From the NCBI GenBank assembly GCA_905182995.1, contig CAJJDP010000065.1, forward strand, positions 424,995 through 488,994: a stretch of DNA of 64,000 nt. The letters are read 5' to 3'. The DNA comes from Paramecium octaurelia. Taxonomy: Eukaryota > Ciliophora > Oligohymenophorea > Peniculida > Parameciidae. Shown here one piece after another: positions 35,800 to 48,384 of the stretch. Position 1 is the first letter of the stretch, and each line of letters opens with the position of its first letter. The position numbers were made by a program, and so were the translations under genes. Below the pieces are notes generated by a model, which did no database searches, was not told where the DNA came from, and saw only the letters and a program-made list of their open reading frames with translations.

Positions 35800-37942
35800 T
35801 CATCCATTACTGCTTATCTGTTTAATAATGCTATGGTTAGTCTTATGCCTTTTACTCTTATGTTTTACTGAAACTTACACTATATCAGTCAAAGTCCCAA
35901 TATTTCTTAAACTATGTAAATCTTTTGAAAGCGAAGGTTTAAACTTACCTTGATCATCCCTTATTTTCTTAATTTGTTAAAGGGATCTGTTGCTCTTTGA
36001 ATTTAATTGCCACTTTACAAAAGTCCTTGTAAAATTAGACTTTGTATCTCTTTGAGTTTATAATTGAGATGTTGGAGTCTATGCTTTAGAATATTTTTTA
36101 TCTGTTAGTGTTGGATGTATCTTACTAATAAATATCAACTTCATACAGATATAAAAGTTGTAGGCAAACTGATTTTCTAAAAGGATTCATTTGATTGAAT
36201 ATTTTCTGTCTATATATTTTCTTTCAAACCTTTGTTTCTAATAACAAATTAAATAGTATTACAATGATTATAATTTCCTTAACAACTATTCTTTGGTTAA
36301 TTGTTTTAAATTAAAGGTATGTTAAATATCATTTTTAATTTCTATGTGTTTATCTAAAGATCTCTAAAATTATGAAAAAGAATGATCTAAAATAGATGAC
36401 ATTTTGCTATCAAATTAGGATTCTTAATAATCCATTCTGAGCTTTTACTTTTTCTATTGGTTTTATCGAATTTGCCTTAGTAAAAATGATGTGCACTAAT
36501 AATTAACATAAAAGTTTTAACATTTTAAATTTTCTTGTACTCCTCATTTTCAACATTCACATTTTATATGGTATCAAAAAATTTTTGATCTGATCTATGA
36601 ATTTTGTATTATTGGCATAAATTAATCGCCAATCTTTTGTCACATTTAAATTATCTGAGTTTTATAAATTAATCACAATCCATCCATTCGATAGGTTTTC
36701 TAGAAAGATTAGGAAAGTCATTTATGTTAATTTTCTTATGTTCTTTGTTAGATTTAAATAGATTATGTTCATAAGTTTTCAATTCTTTTATAATGCTTTT
36801 TTGAGGTTTCATCAAATTAAAAATGATATTTATATAATTTTAATAATAATTAAATAGTTTAATAAGATTGAGTTCTCATTAACAGATATTTATGTATAAC
36901 TTAGGCTTTCTTGGATGAAAATAGGTTATATAATAATAAATTAAAATAAGTAAAATTTAGAATGATATATATATTGTAAAGATGAACTCATCTTAATTCT
37001 ATTTGGCTCTTTTATTGGTTAGCATGATTCATTTTTACTATTGCTTTTTATTAAGATTGCTTAATCATTAAAAGTTTATATTACTTATTTGTCCCATATT
37101 TCTTAAGAGCTTTTGACAAATACTTTATGAATGTTTTTTGGTTGTATTGGATTATCAGGTGGTGATAATTACTATTGCATAGCACTCTAAATAAATCTTT
37201 TCTTTCCATTCTTTATCTCTGATTGGGCTTTGCAAATTTAATATGATGATAAAAGATTTTTTTATATTTTTGTCTGACTCTTGAATAATCTGTCAGTTTG
37301 GCTCTAATATGATTCTGGATATGGTTATCAATTTTTACAATTATTAAGATGACCTTAAAGGTCAAGATAGCTTTTCAGCTTTTAAGTTGATTCATGTGAT
37401 TTTTATTTACCCAATCCATAATTATCTTCCTTATAATCTTTTATCTGCATCTAAAATAGTAACCAAATAAATATTACTGCGCTAATAGGTAGGTTAATTC
37501 GATGAGAAAAGTCTTGATGTCTCTATTCACATGTTCTAATAATTCTGAATATAACTTACTTTAAAATTCTCTTAGATTCTTTTTAAGAACTTTCTATATT
37601 GGGATTATATCTAATATTTGATGAACATTTTCTTTCAGGAGATTAAAATTAATCTGAGCTTGGAATCAAAGTTCTTTTTGTATTTTTATCTTCAAGTGAT
37701 TTTCTCTCTGTGGCATAATTTTTTGGTTTTGTAATGTCATTCTTGATTGGTGTGGTATTTTCTTTAAAGATTTCTGAACTCTAATGCAGTTTCTAATATG
37801 CCTCATTGTTAGGATTTCTTTTTCCACTTAAAATTGTTGGATGTTATTTTTTGGTTGATGAATTCAGAGCCTCATTATTTTTGGTAGGCTCTTTCTTGTT
37901 AGTTAATCTTAAATATAGTTGGTATTTGTCGTATTATTCCAT
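35800..37942 (-). CDS. Hypothetical Ser/Lys/Asn-rich protein, about 680 aa
   Basis: A continuous product emerges after four proposed introns: 37451-37477 and 37315-37338 (both multiples of three), 36875-36900 and 36121-36146. It starts MEQYDKYQLYLRLTNKKEPT and continues with a polar, low-complexity region (STKKQHPTILSGKRNPNNEA, DQFQSPERKCSSNIRYNPN), then QQLSPPDNPIQPKNIHKVF, and ends SVKHKSKRHKTNHSIIKQIS. Polar, basic and probably disordered; no domain recognised. It could be a nuclear or cytoskeletal-associated protein, but nothing in the sequence decides. The last two introns end in GAG and AAG, so the 3' half is less secure than the first 250 residues. Confidence 0.5.
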
Positions 37943-38215
37943 GATGTTGGCTAACAGATATTATTTATTTATATAATTTATTTCAAATTTATAAGCTTAT
38001 AGAACTCATTTATGATATTATCTGCAACCCTCTTTCAATTTAAATAACAATAACCAACAGACATGTCCATAGAAAGTGAAATATAAAAATTTCTATTTAA
38101 ATAAAATTAAAAATTACTAAATAATATCATAGAAATAATTTTTATAAAGATAGTTTTTATGTAAAAAGATGTCTGTTATTAAAATATAAGATAAATTTAA
38201 AATCCAATCATAAAT

Positions 38216-40135
38216 TCAGAATTTTTTTGATTAAACTAGAATTTGCTTTAAAAATGAAGGTTCTAATTAAGATTAATCTGAATAGATTAGAAATTTCAAT
38301 TTATTTTGATAAAATGTTTTCCCTTCAGTATCTAAAAGCTCTGTTTGAGTAATTTATACAAAATTATTTGGCCCCATTTAGTCTAAAAGATAGCAAGTTA
38401 CATATTCTGGAATATGATTAAAATTATTGATATCAGTTTTTTATTCCATAGAAAACGATTAAAGGTGTTGTAGATTAATGTGATGAGGAGAATAGAATGT
38501 GAAAGTAAACGAAATCAATTTTAGATCAATTAATTATTTTGATTGAGTTTAAAAATCTTCAACTTTCTTTTTTATTTCTACTTATTATGTATACCTTTTT
38601 GTTGATGTTTATAATTCTTCAGTTATATTTAAACTAATTACTTGATTCATTATTGAATGAATCAAAATTTACTAAAATAAATTAATTGAAATTTAGGTTA
38701 AAAATTTAATGTTGATATTAAGAGAAAGTTAAATTTCCATTTGATGTTACAACATGAATTTAACAGAATAATATTCTGCAATAGTGGACAGATATTATTA
38801 GATTGTATCAAGATATAGGTTTAAGTTAGAAATATATTAAATCTAAGTTAGTTATTATATTTTCTCCTATTGAAAATATATTATATAGTTCCTTACCTAA
38901 TTCATTATTGATAAATTTAGACATTAAAGCTTCAGAAACATTTGATCCTAAATATTTTTAGAGAAGTGTTATTTTATTTTTTTAATTTCTTAATTTATAT
39001 TTGCTTAACTATTAAGAATTTCTTATGAATAGTTTACAATTGTTTATTGATACTAAATAATATCCTTCTCATATGATTCTATTAAATTATGCACTTGTTC
39101 AGTTTTGATAATAACTATTAAAATTGGTTTTCCGAAATTAAATAATTTGACAATAAGTTTCATCGATTTATGTTTTTCATTAATCTTGTCCTATTAAATA
39201 ATCTCAATCTCATTGTCTTGATTTTCATTATTCATAAAACTTTCAGTTGTCCTTATTTTTTTGAAAAAATATTCTTCAAGTTTTTACAATTTCGATAGAG
39301 CTTTTTCATTTTACTTTTGGCTCTCATTCATATTATTCATGACATATGATGTTCTTAAAAATTATCGAATTTATTCTGAATCTTTAATATTTTTGAGACT
39401 TTCAAAAGTTTTATTCTTGAATTCAAGATTAAATTATCTTGTTCTGTCATCCAAACTTACAGCAAACATAGAATCAGTTACAAATTCATCAATTATTTCT
39501 CTAATTTATATATAAGGTTTACCTTTATTTATTGGCAATTAAATTAAGCGAAAATGCAAGTCTTGAAGTATATTCATACATATATGTTAAAACACTAACA
39601 AATGATATGCAAGCACCAGAATGTAAAATGAATTATATGTTATTTGCAGTGTAGACTTAGAATAGAAAAATTAAAATTAAAGGGGTCACTACTGTGTATA
39701 TTACTTTTAGTTTATTATCGCTAAACTACAAAATTCCAAATAAAAGTGCAGATGAATTAAACCCAAAAAAGAAATTCGGACTTATTATTAATATATTTTT
39801 TACATATTATTTCCACTCATCGCTATCATAACATTTGTTGACACACTCCAAATATACATACAAGAAAACACAAATTTTAAACGAGGTTACAACTTTGGAC
39901 TTAATAAATACAATCCAAAACAGCAAAATACTACTGCAGCCATCATTATTATTAAAACAGATGGTTATTACTGAACTACAAAAATGATAAGTGTAATAAG
40001 AGCAGCTAAAGTCATCAAAAGGTTCAATATCTTAAATCCAGTTAATCTAATTTTGTTAATGTGTTCTTCATATTAGATCTCAAAATCATACTCATAAAAG
40101 CTGAGTTTCCATTTATCAAAAGGTAAACTTATCAT
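38216..40135 (-). CDS. Multi-pass membrane protein with cytosolic tail, interrupted by one TGA
   Basis: Begins MISLPFDKWKLSFYEYDFEI, then several membrane segments (LNLLMTLAALITLIIFVV, LIIMMAAVVFCCFGLYLL, VRISFLGLIHLHFYLEF, IYTVVTPLIFLFQVY), a soluble region with QLPINKGKPYIQIREIIDEF, a helical stretch (QKQNEKALSKLQKLEEYFFK) and a C-terminal part with IPEYVTCYLLDQMGPNNFVQ. Introns at 39704-39729, 39595-39616, 39009-39037 and 38617-38641 restore one frame of about 606 codons, but an in-frame TGA at 38808-38810 remains that no GT...AG intron removes. The topology (membrane block then long cytosolic helix) recalls ciliate sensor-kinase-like proteins, but I see no histidine-kinase motif. Either a sequence error, a recent pseudogene, or an early stop with a separate downstream remnant. 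Confidence 0.5.
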
Positions 40136-40863
40136 ACGTATTAAATAATAATCAGTAATTAAATTAACTTATTTGTATATTAATTTATAATCATGGAACA
40201 TATTTGATAATCAAAAGTTATCTTCTCTAAATATGCCCCTTGATAACTATAAATTACTTATAATAACTTTTAAAAGATAGTGGAATTTCAATTTGCTAAT
40301 CTTTGAAACTGATTCAGAATAGAATGGAACAAATTAAAATATTAATAAATGAACCTGGAAAAATGAGTATTAGTAATCTAAGAAACATTTATTGAAGGAA
40401 CAGTTATCAAAGAAGCTTATTAATTAACAATTTTATAATTTATATTATAAAACTACAGATTACTATTTACTATTTATTCCTAAAAAATTATTATTTAAAA
40501 CTAGATTAAAAAGTTAAAAAGTAAAAATCCAAAAAAGGTTACTAAATCGACATCTTATATTAATTAATGAGAGGAAATAGAATAAATTATGATGAAATCA
40601 AAATACAAAATTTTGATATCGTAATAATACATAGATAATCATTGATTTGAATACTCCCTATAATATAAGTCATTAAAACCTTTAAGAGTTATTTTAAAAC
40701 TTACCTTTTACTATGCAAATTGGTCAAAATTTATGGTTAGTAAGAGAATGATTGATAAAATGATCTTATTATATAACTCAATTAGAATTGCATTTACTCA
40801 TTTTTTGAATTGCTATTGCATGATGATTAAATATATAATAATATAAATATATACAATTAAGAA
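40136..40863. promoter_or_regulatory. Divergent AT-rich spacer
   Basis: About 730 bp between the divergent start codons of the membrane protein and the kinesin-like gene. No supported coding frame or RNA gene; it must contain both promoters. Confidence 0.45.
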
Positions 40864-43840
40864 ATGACAACTACTCCCAGTGTTAGAAGTCGAAAGTGGT
40901 TTGAAGATGTAAAAGGAGAGTTATTGATGCCAATAGTCAGAATTAAACCAGCAACCAATTTTTAGAGAGAAGATTTAAGAATTAACAATCAAAATATTAT
41001 ATTAACAGATCCAAACAATAGAATTTTAGAAGAATTTGAAGTTCCAGAAGCTTATGGGTAGGAGGTGGGCCTTGAATAAATATATAATGAAAGAGTGGCT
41101 CCTTTGATTTAATAATTTATATAAGGTTTCAATGTGAGTGTTTTTGCATATGGTTCTACAGGTGCAGGTAAATCATAAACAATAGAGGGAAATAAGAAAG
41201 AAAAAGGTATAGTTACACTTTGGGCGAGTACTTTATTTGCATATTTGTAAGATAAGGTAGTGTAAACATACAAAGAAGATAGTATAATTGCTGATTATAA
41301 GTATGAAGTGAGAATGTAATATTTGGAAATTTTAGATGAAAATATAATGGACTTATGTGCTGATAGAAAATTTGGAGAAAGGTTGTTTGTTGAAGATCAT
41401 CCTTGGGATGGCCCAGTTGTTTAAGGAGCATCTTGGCATGAAATTACAAAAGACACAGATTTAAATGATCGTTTATATAAAGGATTAAAAAGTAGAGATA
41501 ATACTAGCAATGAATTTGGTAAAGTAAGTGCAAAGGCTACATCATTATTTATAATTGATCTTAAATAATGGTTCTCAAATAAAGATACTTAAGAAATGGT
41601 GTTGCTTAAAAGTTAGGCAACATTTGCTGATTTGCCAGGTAGTGAAATATTGGTGGATGATGCAGAAACTATAAGAGTAAAACAAGGATCAACATTAAAT
41701 AAAGTAATCATTGCATTTTCTTAATTAATAAAAGATTTGGCCAATAGATAAGAAGATTATGTAATGTATGATACATCTACGGTGACTAAATTAGGTAAAG
41801 AAATATATGGAAGTAATTCATATAATATCGGAATATTTTGTTGTTAGCATGGTGATCCAAAAGGGTCCTCCTTAACATTATAAGTATTCAAATAAGCCCG
41901 TAAAATAATGACTTATCCTGTTATAAATAACCATAGAGTCATAGCACTTTTAAGACAGTTTAGATTAGAGGCTGCCTCTAGTAATTAAGTCGGAAAGAAA
42001 AAAGATACTCCAGTTGCCTCAGGAGATTCAGTTGGAGTTTAAGAACTGCTTGATTTAAAAAGCAAAGTCAATGATTATGCTAAATAGATCGCTGATATGG
42101 ATGATGAAATTACAGATTTGAAATCAAAATTATCAGCTTTAAGAGCAAGGTTCTAAGAATTAGTTAAATAAAAAGTAGAGCTATAAGATGAATTGATCAA
42201 GGCTGAAGAAGATAAAATAGAATCTGCAAAGGCCTTATTGGATATGGAATTGTAAAACACAAAACTACAAGAGTTGATTATTTAGATTTAATCAGAAAAT
42301 AATACAAAAAAATTGAATGATGACAATATCTCAGATGATGTTAGATTACAAAAGGCATAGTAGGTTATTCAAGAATTACAAGATAGATTAAGAGAAACTA
42401 TAGATGAAAAGAGGGAAATTGAAATGGAATTTATGGCATTAAAAAAGAATTACATGGATAAACTGAAAGAATTGGAAAATATAAGGTTACAATAAGAGAA
42501 TTACAGTCTTGAACTTATTAATTTGGGTAATGAGAATAAGGCTCTTTAAGAGGAAATATCTAAATTGTATTAGTCAGACGGTTAAACAAATGAGCAAACT
42601 AAAATGATGTAAGAAAAGCTAAAAACAATGACTGATGATCTTAGAGACAAAAGAGAAGCCCTTGAATTTGCGAAAGCTGAGATTGAAAGGTTGAAGGTTG
42701 AATTAATGAAGTATGGGTTGTTAGGAGCCAAAGATAAATTAGAACTGGATAAAAAGCGATTAGAACTTGATAAATCATCTACTTAAATTTAAGTAACTTA
42801 ATCTCCCAATAATGATGATGCTTTTAAGAATGAAAGGATGCTATGGGAAAGCTAAAAAATGGAACTTACTCATAAAGTTAAATCCCTTTAGAGAAAAGTT
42901 AATGATGACAATGAAAGAATCAAAGATCTAGAAAAATAATTAAATGATTTAAATGGAGAAAATGTTAAAATGTAATTACAATTAGACGAAATGAGAGCCA
43001 TTTATAGAAATAAATTGATTTAAATTCATAAATTAGATCCGAGAGATGAATTATTCTAAACCTATGCAGCCAAAGAAAGAGAATATTCATAATCTATTGA
43101 AATTCTGAGTAAAAAGAATAAATAACTACAAATCGAAATGCGTTCAATCAAAAGCTATTCTAGATAAATACGCTATTTGGCTGAAGATTGGGCACCAATT
43201 GGCTAGCCTTTACCTGATATTTTACATAAAGGATATATGATACTTGATGAAAATGAACTCGTATTTATATTCTAACATATCATAGCATACTCAAGCATAA
43301 AAGGATCAAGAACAAGAAATCCAAAGACTCAGAAACAAAAATCATATTTTAGAAGCAGAATTAATGAATTTGAAGGAGGCTAAGAAAATTGAAGACCCAA
43401 ACAATGCTACCAAAAGACTCATCTCTGAAATCTAGTTATTAAAATAAAGCTAAGTCTCCGATAACAATAACCTCAATGACTCTTCTCTCAGGAGAGAAAG
43501 AAATGACTTACAAGAAGAAAATAGGAGGCTAGTATAATTATTGAAGGATTCCAATAAATGGGATCTTCATAAATTGTAATAAGATAATGAAAGACTTTTG
43601 AAGATTGTTAAAGAATATGAGATGATTGGACCTCAATCCGGATAAAGTAAAAACGTTCAATAAAAAATCCAATTTTATGAATAACTTACTAAGCAATTGG
43701 AAAGGGAAAGAACTGAATTAGTTGTCAAAGCAACTGTAGCAGAAGAATAATTAGTATAATTATAAGCAAGCATGACCAGAGTAGCTGTTGATTATTAAAA
43801 GCAGATAAATGAACTAAAGAAAAAACTAAAAGTATTATGA
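40864..43840 (+). CDS. Kinesin-like protein with atypical motor and long coiled coil
   Basis: 983 aa with one intron (43261-43285). The motor occupies about residues 1-370: VFAYGSTGAGKSQTIEG is the P-loop near residue 96, RMQYLEILDENIMDL matches the kinesin EIYNE region, and DLPGSEIL replaces the switch II DLAGSE. The switch I signature NxxSSRSH is not conserved; the equivalent segment reads SNEFGKVSAKATSLFIID. ATP hydrolysis may therefore be weak or absent. From about residue 400 the rest is almost unbroken heptad coiled coil (LKSKVNDYAKQIADMDDEI, IQELQDRLRETIDEKREIEM, LEKQLNDLNGENVKM). The head-plus-rod layout suggests a dimer, possibly ciliary or cortical. The subfamily cannot be assigned from sequence alone. 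Confidence 0.8.
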
Positions 43841-43896
43841 TATAATGATATACATTTATATATGAGCAAATTAATAAATAAGATAAAAATCTAATC

Positions 43897-45571
43897 TCAA
43901 ATATCAAATTCATCAAGAAACTTAGCCTATCTAATTTTAGCTATATGATAATTCCAACTTTATAAAAATTTATAATCATAGATATTATCTAAATGTATAA
44001 ATCTATCAAGTAATGAAACACTAATAATTTCGTGATTTGGATGTTAAATCATGAACCTTTCTTAACGGAATGATTAAGGACCTTCATTTTCCTAATAATC
44101 ATCCTATTAATTCTATATAAGAATTTCTTTATTAAAAGATTGCTAAAATTGCACTTATTATTATTATTAAATCTATTCTTTCTTTTTTAAATCTCTAACT
44201 TCAGATTCTAATTCATTTTCGCTTAATTCCTCTTCTTGAATTACCATCTCATTATCATCTTCTGAATGAGGATCATCATCAGATTATTTAGATCCATCTG
44301 CTTTTAGAACAGTTCTCCTTCTACTAGCTACCTTTCCATGTTAATTTATTTATTTAGATCCATTTTCTTAGACATCCTAATTTTCTTTAATTTCTAAATC
44401 CTCCAATTAATCTTCATTATTATTAAAATTGTTAGAAATTTAAGATACTTTTCTTCTTCTTTTATTAGGTGAGATTATTTGATTACCTTAATCATCAAAT
44501 TTTATAGATTCCTGATCTTGACTCTCCTTAGTTTAATCTGAGTCCATAGTTCCTTATTATTTTATTTTACTTCTTGACTTAGTATTGTTCATTCTTTTTT
44601 TGGATGGTTATCGGCCATTTTTAATTGGTTTTCCCTCTTGGTTGTTATTGTTTTCATTAAAAGAATTTGAATCCTCTTGACCAAGATTGTCATCTTCACT
44701 TTATTCATCAAAATCATTGATATCTACTCTACCTTATAATTAAGAATTATCAATTCTTTATGTAGCAGATTCTTTTGTTTCTTCTTGGATCGAATCGAAT
44801 ATATTTTAATGTAAAGATTAGCTTGATTTTTAACATATTCCATAAGGCTTTTATAGCGGACTTAATAACTTTTTGATAATCTACATGTGATTCAATAAAT
44901 TTTTGATTTATGCTAATGATTAGAATAAAATGTATACAATCTATTCTCTTTGATGAGAAATAAAATTCGTTGAAATCTTAAAATAATACATCGTATTCAT
45001 CCTACAATTTGACAAGGTTCACATTTAGGTGAGCTTAATATTTTTTTTATTGATAAAAAGATTATGAAGAAATGAGCATTTAAACTTTAGTCATAAGTTA
45101 CTTAATTCTTTCTTCCAAAAGTTTATCGACTTACTTAGAATTATCTTGAAGATTATTTAGTTTGATGGAAGCAGAGGGCTCTTTAAAAAAGAAATATCGC
45201 GGATCTCTAGAATTAATTTCACTCCTATTTTAATTATGTTAAACGAGCTTTTTGAGCTTACTCCTATATCTTCTAACTGTTTAGACAACTGATATGCTAT
45301 TATTAGTATTTTAACAAGTGATAAATTCGCTATTTTGGAAATGTTTAGTTTAATTACTTGGTTTAATTTTCTCTTAGCTATTATAGACTGACACCGACAT
45401 AATTTTATTCCTATGTCTAATTGGTGAAGGATTATAGTGATTAAAAACATTCTACTGTATTGTTTCTTTGCTTTAGTTTTATTCAATGGATTCTTAGCTC
45501 AGATTAAATTTATATTCTCTTGGCTATAATTTTAATGCAGGCAATCTAAAAGAGTTATCTTAAGCCTTCAT
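43897..45571 (-). CDS. Hypothetical acidic/basic coiled-coil protein, probably nuclear, 549 aa
   Basis: One intron (44913-44937) joins two parts. The N-terminal part (MKAQDNSFRLPALKLQPREY) leads into a helical region (SKQVDKLLEERIKQLMTKVQ, LVKLQDEYDVLFQDFNEF). The second half is polar with alternating acidic and basic clusters: DFDEQSEDDNLGQEDSNSF, KPIKNGRQPSKKRMNNTKSR, SPNKRRRKVSQISNN and KVASRRRTVLKADGSKQ, several of which resemble nuclear localisation signals. The C-terminal 60 residues (FMIQHPNHEIISVSLLDRFI) are more ordered-looking. I do not recognise a family. A chromatin-associated role is a guess from charge pattern only. Stops 56 bp from the convergent kinesin-like gene. Confidence 0.65.
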
Positions 45572-45676
45572 ATAAATAGTTTTATTATTTATTATTTTAA
45601 TATTTCATTAAAATTTAATATTAGAAATGAATCGCAAAAATGATCATATATTTATACTATAAAAATTATTTTAAAT

Positions 45677-46783
45677 TCATTTATTTTGCACCTTGGGATG
45701 CTTTTCTGCTTGTTACAATAAGTCCTCGACATCTTTCTAAGAATTATGATAAATATATACAGTTTATTAATCCAAGTATAACAAACATTCACTTAAATTA
45801 TTGACAATTTAATCCCATTCAGATTCCTCTTTTTCAAGTCCTAGTATTTTTTCCTATATCTTAACTACGTAATTGATTTTACGTTCCAAAACATCCAAGT
45901 CCTTGCCAAATTATTTAATGGAATCAATGAGTGATTCTTCATCTATATCTATAAATATATTAATAGCAATAATACCAAAAGAAGTATCCTATTAAGTGAG
46001 TTGATCAACTAGAGCAGCTAACTAAGCAAGTGTTTCGTCTTACTTTTTGCTGATATTCAGAAAAACTTTATTCCATTCATTATAATAGTTTTCAACTTTT
46101 TAAGTGTGATTTCTTCTATCTCCCTTCACTAGAGTTCTCTATGCTTGTTATTATGGATTTGGATTGCCTCCAATAGTGAGTTATTGTTGTTATTATTGTT
46201 AAATATTTTTTAATGAGTTTTTTTCTATAAGCTGTAAATTTTTTTAATTTTTATCAATCTTTTCTTTGTTTGCTATTGCTTTGGTCAAATTTTCTATGTG
46301 TAATTTAGTTTGTTGATTGATTTAATTTAATGTATAGTTTTTAGGCTAAGCCGGCTATTGCTAAGCAGTAGGTTATGTTATTGTTGTCTATTGTCCTTAG
46401 GCTAATGGTTATTATGATTAAGGTTAACCAAACATATTGGTTTGCTAGGTCTGTCCTAATTATGTTGCTTATTATTATGGTTGTCCTAATAATGAAGTTG
46501 GCTGTTGCTATCCTGCCAAAGGAGTTTATTGTTGCTGTCCTAATAATACATTAGGTTATTATTATTAAGGCTATCCAAATGTAGCAGTGGTCTAAGTGCT
46601 ATTACCAAATATACTCGACTATTATGGTTATCCCAGAATTCCTTATTGTTGTTATTACCCTAAAGGATTTTGAGGCTGACCAAATAAGTTGTTTGAAGGT
46701 GCAGGATTGTTAAAAATTGAAGCAGCTGGATTGCCTTATTATTATGTTTGCGCATTATTTGCGCCATTCACATTTCCAAACAT
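45677..46783 (-). CDS. FG/GLFG-repeat nucleoporin, Nup62/Nup54-like
   Basis: 368 aa, or 359 if a 27-nt in-frame intron (45949-45975) is removed. The first 160 residues are Gln/Asn/Thr-rich with repeated FG, LFG and LGQ units (MFGNVNGANNAQ, SNNLFGQPQNPLGQQ, SSIFGNSTQTTATFG, TNMFGQPQSQQPLAQG), typical of the disordered barrier region of central-channel nucleoporins. The C-terminal half is helical (ENYYNEWNKVFLNISKKQDE, TLAQLAALVDQLTQQ, EKILGLEKEESEWDQIV) and ends AEKHPKVQNK. That arrangement fits Nup62 or Nup54, which trimerise through coiled coils. Which of the two is not settled. Most glutamines are TAA or TAG. Confidence 0.8.
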
Positions 46784-47082
46784 TATTAATTTAAATTTTA
46801 GTAAAAAATAAAGAAAACATTATTTATAAAACAATTCTCACTTAACACTACTAAATTGCAATAATAATTGTTTTTAGTTTAATGATCCTAAGAGAGATTA
46901 TAATCATCTAAATTTAGACGAATATTATAATCCTAAATAACCAAACTTAAAACCTATGAATTCGTGACTAAATTAAAATAAAATTTGTAGCACCATATTA
47001 AACTTTTTACTTTCTTTTAAAATACTAATCGTTTGATATTTATGATTATGTAAAAATAATATACAAGATAACTACAATCCAA
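46784..47082. other. Intergenic, one short plus-strand frame of unknown meaning
   Basis: Between the nucleoporin start and the next stop. A plus-strand frame ending at about 46968 reads NDPKRDYNHLNLDEYYNPKQ, whose composition looks coding, but it has no in-frame ATG upstream and no obvious splice partner. It may be the last exon of a very small gene or a relic. Confidence 0.25.
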
Positions 47083-48237
47083 TCAATTCTCTTAGAGATC
47101 TGATTTTGCCTTAACCAAATCAAAGTAAAGTGATTTAATTCCTTCTTCATTGAACTCCGACTAAAAGAATATTTCCAAAATGCTTTGAAATTTCTCAAAT
47201 TTTTTCTTATTTTCTTACACATTAACAATTTAACCCATAACTTCCAATATCTAATCTGAATTCAATTTCTTATTTTAATCATTTACCTTAATCCTCTTAA
47301 ATTCCAAATTTAATAATTCTAGGAAGCTTATAAAATCATCAATTTGATCGTAATTCATATCTTAAAGAATTATCATTTTTTATTTCTTATTTTATTTCTC
47401 ATAATTCTCCTCAATCATTTACCTATTTAATTTTTTATCTTAATGCAAAAGTTATTACTTTAACAATAAGTTCTAAACTAACAACGTAGATATTTATTCT
47501 TAAGTGTAAGCAAATTTCTGTAATTTGATTAAAATAGAATCAATTGCTGTATATTTGCTTATTGTTATATTTATTACTTGGTAATCTATTGGACCCTTAA
47601 TTAAAACCCAATTTTCATCAACTTTGATATCTATGGAGTTTGTTAATCCTCCCTAAAACGCTATTGTAATTTTTGAACTCACCTTTAAACTCTTAACATA
47701 AAATGAGCTCAAAAAAACTCCTTTGCTAAATGAAATCGTGCCGTTCTTATCTGCTGTTTCAATATGTACATTTTTAGAGGATGTCTTTGCCTATTAAATT
47801 AATTATTTAGGAATATAAAGATCTTTGAAATAAATGAATAGAGATCCATTATAATCTTTCAATGTATTGTTTTCATTATTTATACTATAAATCTCCCTCT
47901 CTTATAATTCTACATAGTATTTGTGTTCAATCAATTTTTTTTCATTTTCTAATTTTAATTAATCGAAATCCATCAACACAGACAAAAATTCTTCATTAAT
48001 ATCATAGAGTCCTATTTCTTTTGTAATTTAATTTATGACTCCTTGATAATATTGGTGATATTCTGAATCTGATTCTATTAAACTTAGGAATAAAGTAGCC
48101 TTCCTATTATTCAATATTTACTTCTTCATCAATGTATTCCTTGATTTATAATTCTTATAAAGAATTCTACTACTGCTGGATTTTACATGGTAAACCAAAG
48201 ATGGATTTGCAATTTTTATACAAAATGCTTTTATCAT
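47083..48237 (-). CDS. Hypothetical protein, 384 aa
   Basis: A single open frame without introns. It begins MIKAFCIKIANPSLVYHVKS and continues with helical, charged segments (TLFLSLIESDSEYHQYYQG, DQLKLENEKKLIEHKYYVEL), a more beta-rich middle (KNGTISFSKGVFLSSFYVKS, NSIDIKVDENWVLIKGPIDY) and a long C-terminal helix (LNRQMIEENYEKQNKKQK, FEKFQSILEIFFQSEFNEEG). No signal peptide or membrane segment. I do not recognise a family; the beta-rich middle flanked by coiled coils recalls trafficking or cytoskeletal adaptors, which is only an impression. Confidence 0.65.
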
Positions 48238-48384
48238 AAGTATATTTTAGGCTTTTTTCGACCATTTTAAGACCGTCAAGAATTGATTAACAATAGATAG
48301 TTGTAATGAAAAATATTAGCATATAATAATAATATTAATTATAAAATTCTAATTCTAGATAATGAGTAGTTATCTTACTCATGT

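Noticed and set aside
39261..39515. Plus-strand frame of 84 codons
   Set aside because: Antisense shadow of the minus-strand membrane-protein gene, whose frame there is well supported.
39502..39523. Apparent 22-nt intron GTAAACC...TTAG
   Set aside because: Removing it shifts the frame; the unspliced reading QLPINKGKPYIQIREIIDEF is continuous with both sides.
45157..45486. Minus-strand frame starting MNKTKAKKQYSRMFL
   Set aside because: Out of frame with the neighbouring coding sequence; the adjacent frame of the same strand gives a continuous, spliced 549-aa protein.
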